Shown piece by piece: positions 1-12,181 of a stretch of 64,000 nt of DNA. Both the position numbers and the translations under genes were made by a program. The notes under the pieces are model-generated. The model did not search any database. It was not told the origin of the DNA and saw only the letters and a program-made list of their open reading frames with translations. Each line of letters starts with the position of its first letter. The stretch's first letter is position 1. Location of the stretch: the NCBI GenBank assembly GCA_037903355.1, contig JBAJFE010000018.1, positions 124,001-188,000 on the forward strand. The letters are read 5' to 3'. The DNA comes from Trichuris trichiura. Its lineage: Eukaryota; Nematoda; Enoplea; Trichinellida; Trichuridae.

Positions 1-555
1 GTCGGAGCCAAAGGCGGCCTGTTGCAAATCAAGATTGATTGCAGGGAAAATAAAACGCTGACTAACGTTGCAGGATTGATTTCTCACCGTCGAAAACTTC
101 ATGCGCGAGCCTTCAAACTTTCTCAACTCCCCTTGCTAACGCGGCTCCATTCCAAGGCGAAACATCCCCTTTCAGCATTTCTGCCTGCCGCCCATTTGTC
201 ACGTTGCAGTTGACAGTGCCGTAAAAAATAAGTAAACTTCCGGACAAGCTTGTAAGCTTACCTTGGCCGTAACTCGCTTAATTAATCATCAAAAATCTCT
301 GTCACAAAAACTCGAGTTTTAAATTCTATGACCCGGATGGTCGTACGGTTAAAAGCAGAGTAGGTTTAGAATTTTTGGTCCTTCACAATTTGAAAAATCC
401 TCGCCGTGCTCACCGAGCTTAGGCAGCAATGACGATGGCTATGGCCTTAAAGCATTGTATCAATAGTAAAAGGTGTACTAACCTGCGCATATGTAAGTAT
501 ATAGTTCTTACTGTAAGCGAGTAACCGAACATTTGTGCTCCCGACCAGGAACTGG

Positions 556-1047
556 CTATGCGTGCTTTGCCAACTGGAAGCATTGCTTCTGCTGGTCGGC
601 TATGAGTGCGAAAATATCGTTGACAATCGTTGGTACAGCTTGAAAGCGTGGCGGATAAATGTCGGCTTGTTTTGGTCGATTTGGCGAGGTCGACTCAAAC
701 GTCGTTATCGTCGCAACCTCAACTCCTCCAGTCGAGTTGACGACGCGTTCTCTCACCGCCATTTCCAATCGGGTATATACGTTTGGGCATTCGCTTTTTC
801 TTCTTTTTCCTCGTGGCCGCAACGCGCGTGAAAACTGAAAGGTCCCTTTGCCGGACCAGCAACCGCTGGCAGCTGGCTGCCAGCGGTTGCTGTACTGGCG
901 CGTATCTGTTTTAAGTTTGCCGGCCAGTTTTTGACAACAAGCTTTTGTCCCGTAAACTTTTCTTTTACCACTTTTGCCGCCCTTTTGCCAAGCCACTATC
1001 GTCAGTGATAAGTTTGAACAAGCGTCCTTTTCGTCGACCATTTCCAT
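556..1047 (-). CDS. Hypothetical 163-residue reading frame
   Basis: An uninterrupted ATG-to-stop frame of 163 codons runs divergently from the WAVE gene. The product would be basic in its first half, with several Lys-Lys and Lys-Arg pairs and five scattered cysteines. It shows no signal peptide, no membrane segment and no motif I recognise. The local base composition is richer in G+C than the surrounding spacer, which alone can keep frames open. The frame also runs straight through a 36-base perfect palindrome, which is unusual inside a gene. It may be a chance frame. Confidence 0.2.
   Translation of the reverse strand: MEMVDEKDACSNLSLTIVAWQKGGKSGKRKVYGTKACCQKLAGKLKTDTRQYSNRWQPAASGCWSGKGTFQFSRALRPRGKRRKSECPNVYTRLEMAVRERVVNSTGGVEVATITTFESTSPNRPKQADIYPPRFQAVPTIVNDIFALIADQQKQCFQLAKHA
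857..892. repeat. Perfect 17-base inverted repeat with 2-base spacer
   Basis: The left arm CAGCAACCGCTGGCAGC (857-873) is followed by TG and then its exact reverse complement (876-892). The arms are 11/17 G+C, well above the local average. On one strand this would form a very stable hairpin, and in duplex DNA it could extrude a cruciform. It does not continue into flanking similarity that would mark a transposon end. Confidence 0.9.
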
Positions 1048-1852
1048 GCGCTCAACGGTTTTGCCACTTTGAGCGATCGCCTATCGCCCAACCGCTTTGT
1101 CAACAGCAATGATGATGGTTGATTTTAATGCTCTGTTCCGTTGGAATTTGCTTTTTAAGCAACCGAGCAATCGTAACGTTCTTGTTCTCTTTTCGTTGTT
1201 GCAACTTGCGTCGTAGCCAATGCGCAATCTGTTTAGCGTTTGTCATTGCCGTTGCGGTGGGCAGTGCATTTTCGCTTTTTCCTCCCTAAAATCGCCTATT
1301 GATTACCGCCTATTGAAGCAGCATTCCCCCCTTCTCCTTTGCACCGGTTTGGCGGCTCCTTGGCCGAATCCCATTTGCTCCATCGCGACACCTCCCAACC
1401 AGGCTTAAGTGTTCTCCCGAGGTTTTTGACCACCATTTGCTAGCCGTAACTTCCGCTTCGTTGGTGTTTGCATGTCTTACCTATCGATTTGCTCGCCTTT
1501 TACTAAATATAGAATTTTCGTGGCCTCTTTTCCGCGCCGAACGGCTTATCCAACTTAGGAATTGCGTTTCGTTGAATTGTCAGCTTTTGGATTGCGTCAC
1601 TTATTTGCTCAGCGCTTATTTGACATTTCGGATTTATTTTCTCCATCCAAGAATAACCTTAGTGTAACGTTGATTTCTTTTGTCTCGCGCCTAACCAATC
1701 GGAGGGAACGCGCAGCGATAGGGGGCGCTTCAGTCGATTGCGGCCACTTGGAGGGTTGTATGTTGGAAAAGTTGGGCCCATTTTTTAAATTTAACTAGTC
1801 GTTTCAGGTTTTTTGTGCAATGCCATTTGCTCGTCAGTGACAACTGCTCTTG

Positions 1853-4800
1853 ATGCCGGTCACCAAACGCGATATATCTCCTGTCGGTTTATCCCGTCAT
1901 CGTCTTCCGCCCAGCGTACGTACGGAAGAATTGGAGTGCGTATCCAATGGAACGCTGGCCAATTTGATACGTCAGCTGAGCTCGCTGAGCGCCCACGCTG
2001 AGGACGTATTCGGTGAACTTTATATGGAGACCGTGAAGGTACAACACAAGACGGCCATGCTCAGCGGTCGACTAGAGGCGCTGAGCGCCAAAGTTGGCCA
2101 ACTGGACAGCGCATTAGACGAACGTACGAGATGTTATGCAAATTATTATGCGTTTAAGCGGTCCCTGTTTTTCTTTGTGCAAACCATTCAAAAGTAACTT
2201 GGCATTCGATCAACAGCCGTTGAGTCGGCACACCTTACCGGCAGCCATGAGTCAGCGCTACGAGCGTGGCGAACCTCCTCCCGATTTGGAAAAGTTGAAT
2301 GGCTTTAGGGAAGACGGGAAAAATGCGCTTAAGTTCTATACAGATCCCGACTACTTTTTCGAGTTGTGGCGCCAAGAGATGCTTAAGGACCCGGAAAACA
2401 GCAGAAAAGTGAAGGTGGTATGTTTTCTTCCTTTCTCTCTCTCCTTTGTCCGCTCCTTCGACAAGTCATCTAATGTCTCAATTAGTCATCGAAGGCTGTG
2501 ATGAGCTTTTGTTGACTTGTCGAAGGCGAAATTCAAAATTTTAGTACATTGCGGTTCGTCAGGATCAGTTTGCTTTTAGTAATGTTGTCTTCGCCTCGAC
2601 TAGTCGTCGGCTTAGGGTTGTACAAACAGCGCTCCGTTGACGCAAGTCCAGTTTGCGACAGGAACTAAGACGAGAGAAGTTGGTTGAAACGAGTCCGTCT
2701 TCTCTTGACGCGCGTTCAAGGTGAGAAGGACTCGTTTTGACGCCCATAGAAATTTTCGAGATTTCCGCTCGATCGGTGGCCTCACCGTATTGCGGATAAG
2801 ACTTAAGCCAAAGCGCCAAATCGACCCGAGATTAATGGTGATGCGTTATCGATCCAACAGCGCTCCTTTTGTCGAGTAGGCAATGACCCATTTCGACGAA
2901 CCGCCTATAGACGATTCCAATTTATACGACTTTCGATTGGATGCTGCTTCGAACGACCAAAAATTGCTAAGACACGCAGAGCGTCGATGGGCGTTTGAAA
3001 ATCTTTTTATCTCTGACGAAATGCAAATTTTTATTTTTTAAAATTTTTTCGGGCGTCGACTTGTTTTTACGAATTGAGCGGCGGAAGTGTGACGCCCCTC
3101 TTTCAAACCTGTCGGGCGATGTCTTTGCGTTCAAAGTAGGCAAACGGCGATTGTCCGATTTGCCGCTACCAATTAGCGGCGTATACTTTAAATGGAATAT
3201 CGATTCCTTTTTCGTAGCACCATTTCGCCGACCATTAAGGCGGAACATGTAAGCTCGCTCGTTCGTCACGCGCACGTCACGTTGACCCGCCCCGTTTGGG
3301 ACAAATTGACCAAAACGCGCATGCGTACACCCGTCTTTTCCTCAACGAACAATCGCGCGGTCGTTGTATTCCTTTTTAAGGCGCTTGAAAGGGCGGGAAG
3401 TTTTATCAATAAGCTTCATGCAATTTTTTCGGGATTCGTCTTTTTAAAATTTTTTTCGTTCCTGTAACTTTTAGCGTATAAAGTCAAGTTGAATTTCGAC
3501 TTTCGTTGAAGCTTTTTGCCGCCTCGTAGACGGGCTCTGCTGTTGAGCCTTTAAGTTTCAGAGTAATCTTCTCTTGGTTGCATGATGGGAAGTCGCGTTC
3601 ATTTTTAGTCAGCCATAATGTTTCCGTTGTTAGAAAGCGAAGTGCCAAACGCGTAGGAGTTCGTACGCGAGCGGCGGTAAACCTGTTTCGACGAATTTGT
3701 CGCTCTTTGAGCCTTCGATATTGCGATCATCCCTACTGAAAACGCTTTTAATATTTGAAGTAGGGAAAAGTTGAAATATCGAGAATAGATGTTATTTTTA
3801 AGCGAGAGCAACTGGTGCGCGCGCGCGCGCGCCTGTGCAACATGATACGCAAAGGGAATTTTTGAATTTCAAAATTCTTTGCATTGATTGGCTAGTTTGC
3901 CGGTCGCCTTCCGCAAACAAGTTGAGTAGGCAAAGAAGCCATTATTTTTTGAAGCTGTAGTACAAACGTTGTTCAAGTACCTATTTTGCTTCGAGCATTT
4001 TATGAATATTGAACTTGCGCTTCGAATGCTGCCGTGTCGACATGGCCAATTTTTACTTTCCGTTAGCCGGCAACGTTGCGTCCAACGTTAGAAAATTTTT
4101 CTAATGGCGATTTAAAACTTGGCGGGACAGCCTTAACGGTTTGCAATAAATAAACAACTCCCAGCCGAGTGATGGATTAGTTATCTTGACTGTAAAATTG
4201 GAACAAAGTCGGATAACATTGCTTAACGTATCACTTTTTGGTTAAACTAAAAGTAAGCAGGTATAATTGACTTTGCGTGCCAAAGAGTACGGTAATTAGG
4301 AGTCTAATGGGAAAAGTTGAACATTTTGCCGACGGTTATTCTTTTTCTCGAAATGGGAAATAGCCGACGCGCAATTTACACCGTGCGAACATTGGTCGAT
4401 CGGTTGTTCGAAATCAATACGCTCTCTTCGACCGTTCAGCTTCCTTCCGTCCGTCCGTCGTCGTGCGTGATGTTTACGCCGTCGTTTTGGGGCGGTTGTT
4501 TTTTTTTCTTCTTATTCTTGGTTAGCCTCTATTGATTCCGCGGCGAGATTTTTTGACTTTTGTCGCCAAGTCGAGACTCAACGTTTGGGCGCCGCTTTTC
4601 TCAAGGCGAACTTGTTTTTTGAAAACTCGTTTTGCGCAAAACGGCACGTCGCGCGCTCAACGACAAACCTGTTCGTTCCGTACGAAATGTTCCAGTTTTC
4701 TAACGCGTCGGCGGCGAACAGGAAGGAAAACTCGCGTGCGTTACAGTAAGAAATTTGAAAAGCAGGTGGCATGAATTTAAATTGTTGAAATTTACCTAAC

Positions 4801-6529
4801 GCTTGAATGAATTGCGTTTTCGAAGGCTGGTTTCAATTCAAGCAATAGGCTTTTAGCGAATAAACACTTTGCCGTGCCTTGCGCCATCATGTAATTTTCG
4901 AATTTCCAAGTCCACATGACGCGTAATGGCTGACAAAGGTGGTTTCGCGTGTTCCATTGGCTTTCCGCCAAAGAAATGAATTGTTCAAGTTTGCTACACT
5001 AAAAATGCTCCGTGCCGACCGAAGAGTATGTAAGCTAGGGATTTCTGCAGGCCTTTTCAACGTTAAATTTGCTCTGGTCGAAATTGCTTTTTTTTCGAAA
5101 TTTGCTATAGCTGCTTTCTTTTGTCGTTCAGACTGCAAAGTCGAAGAATAGCGGGGAAAAGAAAGTGAAACAGATATCCGTGCAATACGCTTCCAAAAAT
5201 TGGCACTGCGAACCGCGGTTGGCCGAAGCTACTGATCCTTTGAGTAGTGTTTCCTCAAAGAACGAAAGGCTGTTCTCGGTGCCGGAATCTTACGCTGTAC
5301 ACAGCAATTGCTTGTTAAGCGATGGACACGTAACAGGCGTAGACGACTTGAGTCGACCGAAGAGTTTAGATTTGCACAGAAATGGTGGTGGTGGTGTAAC
5401 GGCTCGCCTCAGTCAGGACGCTTATGGGAATAGAATATACGCGGAAACCGGCAGGATAGCGCACAGTCGCCCCGATGGTCTTCCACCTTTGGCGGAGAAG
5501 TTCGAATTGGACTACGACCCGCGACAGAAGACTTACAATGGGCATTGCGCGGCTGACCGCCGAAACCGCGACGTAGGTCCATTTATGTCTACTCATTTGC
5601 CTTCTATTGATCATCGCCATGGGTCATGGTCAGCAGCAGCAGCAGCAGCAGCAGTGACTGTCAGGGATTCGGACCACTACATGTGTACGGCTTCTTCGTC
5701 TTCTTCTTCTGTGATATACGGCAGCCGCAGGTCGCCTTCGCGTCCAACTCAACCTCCTCCCCTTCCTCCTACGGATATGCCGGATACATGTAGTCGATTT
5801 GTAAGCTCAGGCAGAGGTAGCATTAGAGAGGAGCGCACTGTTCTTGCCAGCACCCCGGGAAGTGCATTTATGAACGATGACATTGTGGCACAAATAGCAA
5901 GTTGGAAGCTGGACGACGTACCCGCAGCTGTTTTGGACGGAGTTGGCGACGAAGCGGTCATGGAAATGGCCGCCTTTCGTGGATCGTCCATGTCGCCCGA
6001 TTTGCCTCCTCCGCCACCTCCGTTGACCAACTTTAGCCTGAATAGCGCCGTTTTGTCCTCGTCATCGGCCGACCAACCAACGGCCGTCGAGACTTTCCAC
6101 TGCAAAGGTAATGCTAATGAACTTGGAATTGGTTCGCCTCCGCCGCCTCCACCTCCTCCGTTGCTTATGCCAAATGGCAGTATATACAGCGGGTCGTTGG
6201 GCGGTAGCACCGAAAGTGGTTCCTCTTGTTCCAATACGGCTGCTGGATCCAAGTCGTCGTCGACCCAAGCAACCGGTAATGAGAATGCGTCGAAAAATGT
6301 TACCCAGCAAGCAGCTTCTATTGACACTCGTTCCGACTTGCTTCGGGCTATTCGTCAGGGTATTCAGCTGAAAAAGGTGAATCGAGAAGAGGAACAGCAA
6401 AGAGAAAATGACGCTGTGATGGCTGGTCACGACGTGGCGGCCATTTTGAAGCGCCGTATGGAGTTGGTACGCGGTTGTTCCGAATCGGAAGATTCAGCTT
6501 CGGAGGAACCCGACGAATGGGATGATTGA
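1853..6529 (+). CDS. wve-1: WAVE/SCAR (WASF) actin-nucleation promoting factor
   Basis: WAVE proteins sit in the WAVE regulatory complex at the cell cortex and switch on Arp2/3-driven branched actin growth downstream of Rac. Exon 1 begins at ATG 1853 (MPVTKRDISP) and encodes the SCAR homology domain, including LANLIRQLSSLSAHAEDVFG. A second exon, ending at 2414 or 2417, encodes FKSNLAFDQQPLSRHTLP and GKNALKFYTDPDYFFELW, both classic WAVE segments. The last exon starts at 5132 after TTCAG, in phase with exon 2. It carries the basic region, proline-rich tracts (6003-6023 and 6135-6162), a WH2 motif LLRAIRQGIQLKKV (about 6337-6378), the central helix and an acidic tail ending EWDD. Only the exon 1 to exon 2 junction near 2115-2180 is unresolved, because no GT-AG pair joins the two frames. 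Small extra exons in the 2.7-kb intron are possible; a frame reading LRQELRREKLVE lies near 2655. An AATAAA is at 6998-7003. Confidence 0.93.
3817..3832. repeat. (GC)8 dinucleotide tract
   Basis: Sixteen bases of alternating G and C lie in the long intron of the WAVE gene. Alternating GC tracts can adopt left-handed Z-DNA. The surrounding intron is AT-rich, so the tract is conspicuous. Confidence 0.9.
5631..5654 (+). repeat. (CAG)8 microsatellite inside the WAVE coding exon
   Basis: Eight perfect CAG units are read in the GCA frame and give a run of eight alanines in the WAVE linker. A TCT/TCG-rich stretch just downstream (about 5690-5710) gives a run of serines. Both lie in the low-complexity linker between the basic region and the proline tracts, so length change there should be tolerated. 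Confidence 0.9.
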
Positions 6530-9500
6530 AATAGGCTCCAATACAGCGAGCCACTGAGTGCTGAACGTCTCGTTCGAAGAATAGAGAGAAGCCTTAAGTG
6601 CCTTATCATAGTTCAACGCTTGTCCTATGCCTTGCGGAATTTCGCAGCTTCCGCAGCTGCGTTAAGCCGTCTTCGAGCGGATCCACGTAGTTCCGATACC
6701 CATGATTCTCTCATGGTGCTTCCTTGAATTAATCTGACGGTGCCGCATCCTACTTTGTGACGTCATCGTTTTGTCCTGTCGAGGCGGTTGGTCGCCTCCT
6801 TTTTTTCCGCTGTTCTCTCTAATCACGTCTCTATTAATCTTTGTATATTTTTTTTTAAAAAAAATGCCTACAATGTTGATCCGACCGCTCTTGCTACCGC
6901 GTTCTTTCCTTCCTCTTACTCTATCTTTGCCCTTTGGTCTGTGCTTTTTTCAGAGCAAACCGCGTCAGAGTTTTGCACTTTCAACTTTGAAGGCGAAAAT
7001 AAAACCTGACGTCCAATTACGCGCGCAAAAAAGTACTTTTATCGTTAGCTTACGAAGCGGTGGTCCCATTGTTTTGGGTGAAAAGCATTTTTCTTTATAG
7101 AAAATTAAGTAACGAGCCTCTATGCAAATGGAGTAAGCGGGCGCCTGTAGATGGCTCGTTGAGCAAAAAACTCTTTCAATAACTTGTTTTTTTCTCTCTG
7201 CAAAAGCCGTTGCGAACAGCAAGCGATGAACCCAATTTCCATCCATTGCTAGTTACGTATTCTGTTGTTGTTTGCAAACTACTCGCGCTTGCATTGTCCG
7301 CAAAAATCAAACGCCGGGAATGCAGGTAGGATTACGGTATGTTTGAACTTCGTTATCATTACTATAAGCTTTGCTCGGCAGTAAAGATGCCGGTAGTTAA
7401 ATATTAACGTGGCATAATTTTCTTTAAAACGATCGACATTTTTTATAGCTTGCGTGGAGAAACACTGCGCTCTGCAACTTATTATACGGTATGGAATGCA
7501 GGTTCATACAGAAGTACCGTTGAAGTGGCGTTAGCGTAGTGGTCGTAGAAGTGTTTGTTCCGAGTATGGTAGTCTATGGCTGGCAGAGATGGTCGGTTTG
7601 CTCTAGTTGTACGATCGTTGCTGGCGATATCAAATTGCTTTGTTGGCTCAATGGAAATAGGCAATCTGATTATCGGTTGGCAAAGATAATGGATAAGCTG
7701 AAGCCTTTTTTGTCAATAAACAAATTTTTACCGCATAAGATGAAGTCTATTACTGATGGAAAACATTGGAGCGAAGCATTCGCAAAAAAATGAACAGCGG
7801 CCGTTGCGCAACAATTGTATTACGTAAATAGCTCTAACAAGTATTGCTGGCTGCTTTTTAGCCTGCATATTTTGTAAAAGTTTTATTTTCTTGGCAAATG
7901 GCAAAATTCAAACTGTACTCGAATAAATGAAAAGCAGGTAATCATAATTTCGTAGGCTCATAAGGTAGCCCGCCCTTGCAAGGAGCTACGAGCAAGCTAA
8001 ATGAATAAGGCTTTTCTTTTGCTCTAATTTAAAATCTTCGACGCGGAATGCGCATGCCAGCTGTTTGTCAACTTGCAATTTTTAGTCGCATAGGTTAGTG
8101 AACGTCAATGTTACGACTTTATCCGCCTTTCACTGAGCAAATACAGCTTCCGCAACAGTTCAGCTAAATGTCAATACGGCATGGTAAATTTACTTAGCCC
8201 AACTACGCTTACGCTTAAGGTTACAAGCATTGTGAGCCAATCCGGAAGCTTAGCCGATCGTTTCTAACTTCCATCGTATCTTTTATGTCAACGTACGCTT
8301 TTGGAAAAACACGTGGGGGGCCAAACTGTTTCTGTTAAATATTGTTCTTTCCGAAAAATCAATGAATCATACTGTAGAAATAACCTGAAGATCTTGTTTG
8401 GCCGTAATTTGTTTATAGCAATGCAGCATGCGTTTGGCATGCTCCTAGATGCGGTTTAGTGCGATGCCGAAAGTTTTCGCTTTCGGTTTCTGCCAATTGA
8501 ATTTTGTGCAAAGCTTTGCAATGGTTCAATAAAGCAGATATGTTCGCCATTACCGCAATGGTTGGCAATGAGGTCTTCACCGGTTTGCTTAGTCGACGTC
8601 TTCGTTGAGCAGCATTGTGACTGCTTCGGCTGTTTTTGACAGAGCGGCTGGTTGTGCCGATTAGTTTGGTGGAGTTACGCATTGGAAGTTTACATTTCCT
8701 TCAGATGCTGGAAGGTTGTACTCCCTCGTCCTTCCAAAGTTTGTTTGTATATCCTGGGTTATTCAGCCTCTGTTGTACACGCTTTCGCTCTTTTGCTGCG
8801 CTGTTGAACTTTGTAATGGACATTGTTTAGGGGATTCTATCTATCGTCGATTGCTGCTAAACCGAGACTTACGAATTCGGTTGTTTTGGATAACATACCG
8901 TATTCCGTAGAGCGTCCTTGCAATTGTGGCAATGCAAGATTGTGTAAGTCATTATGTGGTTTTTCAAACAACTGGTCTATCGTTAAGACGTGCATATTTT
9001 TGCGGTCCCACCGCGCAGACAAAAGCCTTTATACCTAAACGAGCAGGCTCAGGTTTACCAACAGTCGCTTTACGAAGTTTCGCTTTAAAAAAAATTATTA
9101 AAGGCTTCAGAACGCCCAGTGTGCATTATTCCCGCTTTCGGCTGCCGCTACAAAGTATCTTACCGAACTTTGCACGCTCAGGTCACTGTTCTTGTATTGA
9201 AATGTGTTTCAAAGTATTATTACGGCTGGTGAACGTTAGGTACATGCTTTTTGTACGCAGCCATTACTATGCCCCTGAATAACTTGAAAAATAAGTATGT
9301 GGTTTCTGTACTTTGGTATTTAAATACGAAAATTTTTTTGGTATAATAATGCTTTTCTTAAGCACCTTGGCCTACTAAGAGCTCCTTGGACCTTTTTTCC
9401 GTTTTTTAAAACAAATTTCGGTGGTTTGCCTAGCGACTTTTCCACTTCGATGAAGGATAACATTAATTTGGTAGTACGGTAATTTTCAAAGTGATAGTCA

Positions 9501-9758
9501 AGTTCAGTTTGACTCTTATCCGTTCCGCCGATTTCAATATAACCACCCTCTAGTTGTTTGCGCTGTCAATATTGTTTTTGACAGTTTACCAATACAATTC
9601 GCTCTTGATTTTTGTTCTGTGTCAATGTTTGGCAACATTTTTTTTATCCTCAACTTCTCTTTCTGTTATCTTTTTTGAAAGTACTCTAATTTAGATAGGG
9701 TATTCAAAATTGTCTAGCCAGCGGTGAAATTCCGCTCAGCTAACTGTACGTGGGAAGC
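6530..9758. other. WAVE 3' region and spacer before MAF1
   Basis: The region holds the presumed 3' untranslated tail of WAVE with AATAAA at 6998-7003, a TGACGTCA palindrome at 6758-6765, and otherwise AT-rich spacer. Short open frames occur on both strands near 8413-9282, for example an 89-codon minus-strand frame (8413-8682). None has paired splice sites or a recognisable domain. Confidence 0.5.
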
Positions 9759-11146
9759 ATGAAGTACATGGACATTCCCGCCCTGACCAGCATGGGCATT
9801 GAACTGGAGCAGAATGCAGTCGACTGTGTACTTGACGCAAGGTAGGTTGGGTTGTACATTTTTAGAAATGTTCTTTCACAACAGTCCTTTCAGACTGGAA
9901 TGCTATTCTTGCAAGATGGTCACAGCGGATAAACGATCGTACAGGAACTTTATAAACACTCCGGGGAGGGAGGGAGGGGGAAATTCTTTGCAGCCGTTAT
10001 CCCCTCCAAGTATGGAGGATTGCGTAGTTTCAGGCGAATCGTCTACTGCTGCATGCTCGTCGCGAACCAGCGACGAGAGCAGTGACTCGGTAGGCGGAAT
10101 TGCAAAAAGTCTTCGAGGCACTTGCTCTTTCAACGCTTTTGCAGCCGACCTTTAAAATGTGCGATGTAATATCAAACAAAACGTTGTTCTACCTCATTGA
10201 AACGCTGAACGCTAGCTTTCCGGACTACACATTCTTCAATGCAAACAGCGAAAGCTTTACCAAAGCGCCTTCCATAAAGGCAATATTCACTGCTTGTATA
10301 TGCGTATACTAATTTTTTCGCATGTAGCACTTTATGGAGAGCGTGAACACGAGGCTATTGCCTTGCATTAAAAATTACAATATGTTCAAGATGTATCTAT
10401 GGCCTGTCGTCGATTCCGCTATCACCTTGGCTGGTTCCGTCGCTTATTCGTAAGGCTTACTGTTTACTTGCCGTAAGGGTAGGCAGGTACTCTCTCCGGT
10501 AGACCAATAAGCTTTTCATGGTTTAGTAAGTTCCAACTTGGAAATATTGTCTTTTTGGGTGCTTTTTGCATTGTTTCATATTTCCTATATTTTTTTTTCG
10601 AAATGGCGCCCTTCTTGCTCGTCCCCTTGTCTGTTTGCATGTTGCTTGCTCTGGGTCGTAAAGGGGATGGGTTCAGTATGTTATATTTGGATCAGCAGAT
10701 TTTGACTGGTTGAATTCTTCCGTAGAAATGTATACGTATACCCCAGTGTACGGCGGCGGCGGCGTCCTTAAGTCTTTGCCTATAAACTGTAGCAAATTGT
10801 TCGTCAGCAATCCTTGTAGGGTTAAGCTTTTCTTACTTCCCGCCGCGTCGTTGTCCGGTGGCAGTTTCTTTTGGAGTGGTGGAATTCAATTTTGCTGTCA
10901 ATCCATTCTTAGGTACTTGCCGTTATCGCGGGGCGACCCCTACACGGAACCAGGCTGTATATGGTCTTTCAACCATATAATCTTCAATCGCAGCCTGAAT
11001 CGTATTCTGTTTTTTTCTTGCAGAGCCATGAAGTAAGTAACATTGTGCATTACTGGCTCATTCATGGTGACGTGCTTGAATTTTTCAGTCCTAGCAGTGT
11101 AGTGCAGGACGCCAGCGATGAATACCAGTGGGACTTCGACGACTGA
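9759..11146 (+). CDS. MAF1: MAF1, repressor of RNA polymerase III
   Basis: MAF1 binds RNA polymerase III and blocks its recruitment by TFIIIB, lowering tRNA and 5S rRNA synthesis under stress; in animals it answers to TOR signalling. Six exons join in phase: 9759-9841, 9894-10089, 10145-10303, 10328-10449, 10913-11032 and 11089-11146, giving 245 residues against about 256 in human. Conserved signatures are LECYSCKM at the start of exon 2, NKTLFYLIETLNASFPDY in exon 3, and PGCIWSFNHIIFNRSLNR followed by ILFFSCRAM in exon 5. Exon 6 gives the usual acidic tail, here ending WDFDD. The mobile linker between the two conserved boxes is serine-rich, as in the family, and is a plausible phosphorylation region. 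The ATG at 9759 gives an N-terminus of the expected length. An AATAAA lies at 11699-11704. Confidence 0.96.
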
Positions 11147-12181
11147 ATATTTCAGCTTGCGGGATCCGTCCATTCTGATTTCACCGTTTGGCGTCCAGGC
11201 GGCTCCAACTCTGTTCCCTCGCGATCTGTATGCAATATATTCGCGCGCCCACCATTAAGCTTTAATTTGTCATGACGACAACATAGCTCCATATTTCGGT
11301 GCAATTGTGCAGAATTAGAAGTTTTATCATTTCTTTCAACCAGTAGTTGTTCGCGTTCACTTTATTCCCTCGCAGTGTATAGTCTTCTGAACGAGAGCAC
11401 AGTTCAGCGGATAAGCGGTTGGCGTTCTTTTTGTTTTGTTCATTTATTATTGATTTAACATGTAGATAGTATTTTTTTTGAACGTTCTTCGGCGCTGCAG
11501 AGAACATCTCCAGCGTGCGATGGTAAGGCGACAAAGCCTTAAGCGTCCAAGCATTGGGCAACATGTCGAATAGACAATTAAAAAGTTACTGTTTTAGAAA
11601 ATTTTGGGTGACGTCACGTCGACCAGTTTTTCTTCCTGCATGAACTTTGCTGGAATCATTATTTTTTTGTTCTTCTAAGCTTTGCTGTAATATAGTGCAA
11701 TAAATACTTCTTATCTATCTTCGCTTCTGGCTTGCCATTTATTACGAAACAGTTGCGTTTGCGGGTGCTTGCCATTCGAAAGTAAAATTGCACTCTAACG
11801 CACTGTTTTAGCTTTTGTTGAGCATGACGTCACGCGCTGTCTCTCGTCGGGCAAACAAACACGGGCATTATTTTGTCACTTGGTGAAGCTCCATCCGAAT
11901 CTGAAGGAGTGTACATCCGCTCTGTTTCACATCTCTTTGGCATATTGCTGCATTAGCGTTTTTAAACTGCCTGCTTTATCAACTATACTTTTGCTTGGCA
12001 TAGAATAATTAAGTTTGATTAAAAGTTTCAATAACTTGGGCTTACTCTTAATGGCGGACTATCGAGTGGAAGTTTTTCCAACGTTTTTATTTTCATTTTT
12101 GCCATGCTGACCTGTATGTCATTTTGAATGCGTCAGAATGGATTGACAGCTCGTAATTAAAGCATATATCGTTTAGGAACG
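11147..12181. other. Spacer between MAF1 and COA7
   Basis: This AT-rich spacer holds the MAF1 3' end with AATAAA at 11699-11704, two TGACGTCA palindromes (11609-11616 and 11825-11832) and one 100-codon minus-strand frame listed separately. The COA7 promoter should lie at its right end. Confidence 0.5.
11262..11564 (-). CDS. Hypothetical 100-residue reading frame
   Basis: A single open frame from ATG (11564) to stop lies between MAF1 and COA7 on the opposite strand. The product is lysine- and asparagine-rich with no signal peptide or domain I recognise. It would overlap the MAF1 3' tail if MAF1 uses the AATAAA at 11699. It could be a single-exon gene or a chance frame. Confidence 0.22.
   Translation of the reverse strand: MLPNAWTLKALSPYHRTLEMFSAAPKNVQKKYYLHVKSIINEQNKKNANRLSAELCSRSEDYTLRGNKVNANNYWLKEMIKLLILHNCTEIWSYVVVMTN

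Larger units (their letters stand above)
1..1852. other. Upstream region of the WAVE gene, no firm gene
   Basis: This stretch lies upstream of the WAVE/SCAR start codon and should contain its promoter and 5' leader. No exon of a known family was found on either strand. It holds one rather long minus-strand reading frame (556-1047) and a perfect hairpin (857-892), both listed separately. Nothing else stands out. Confidence 0.5.
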
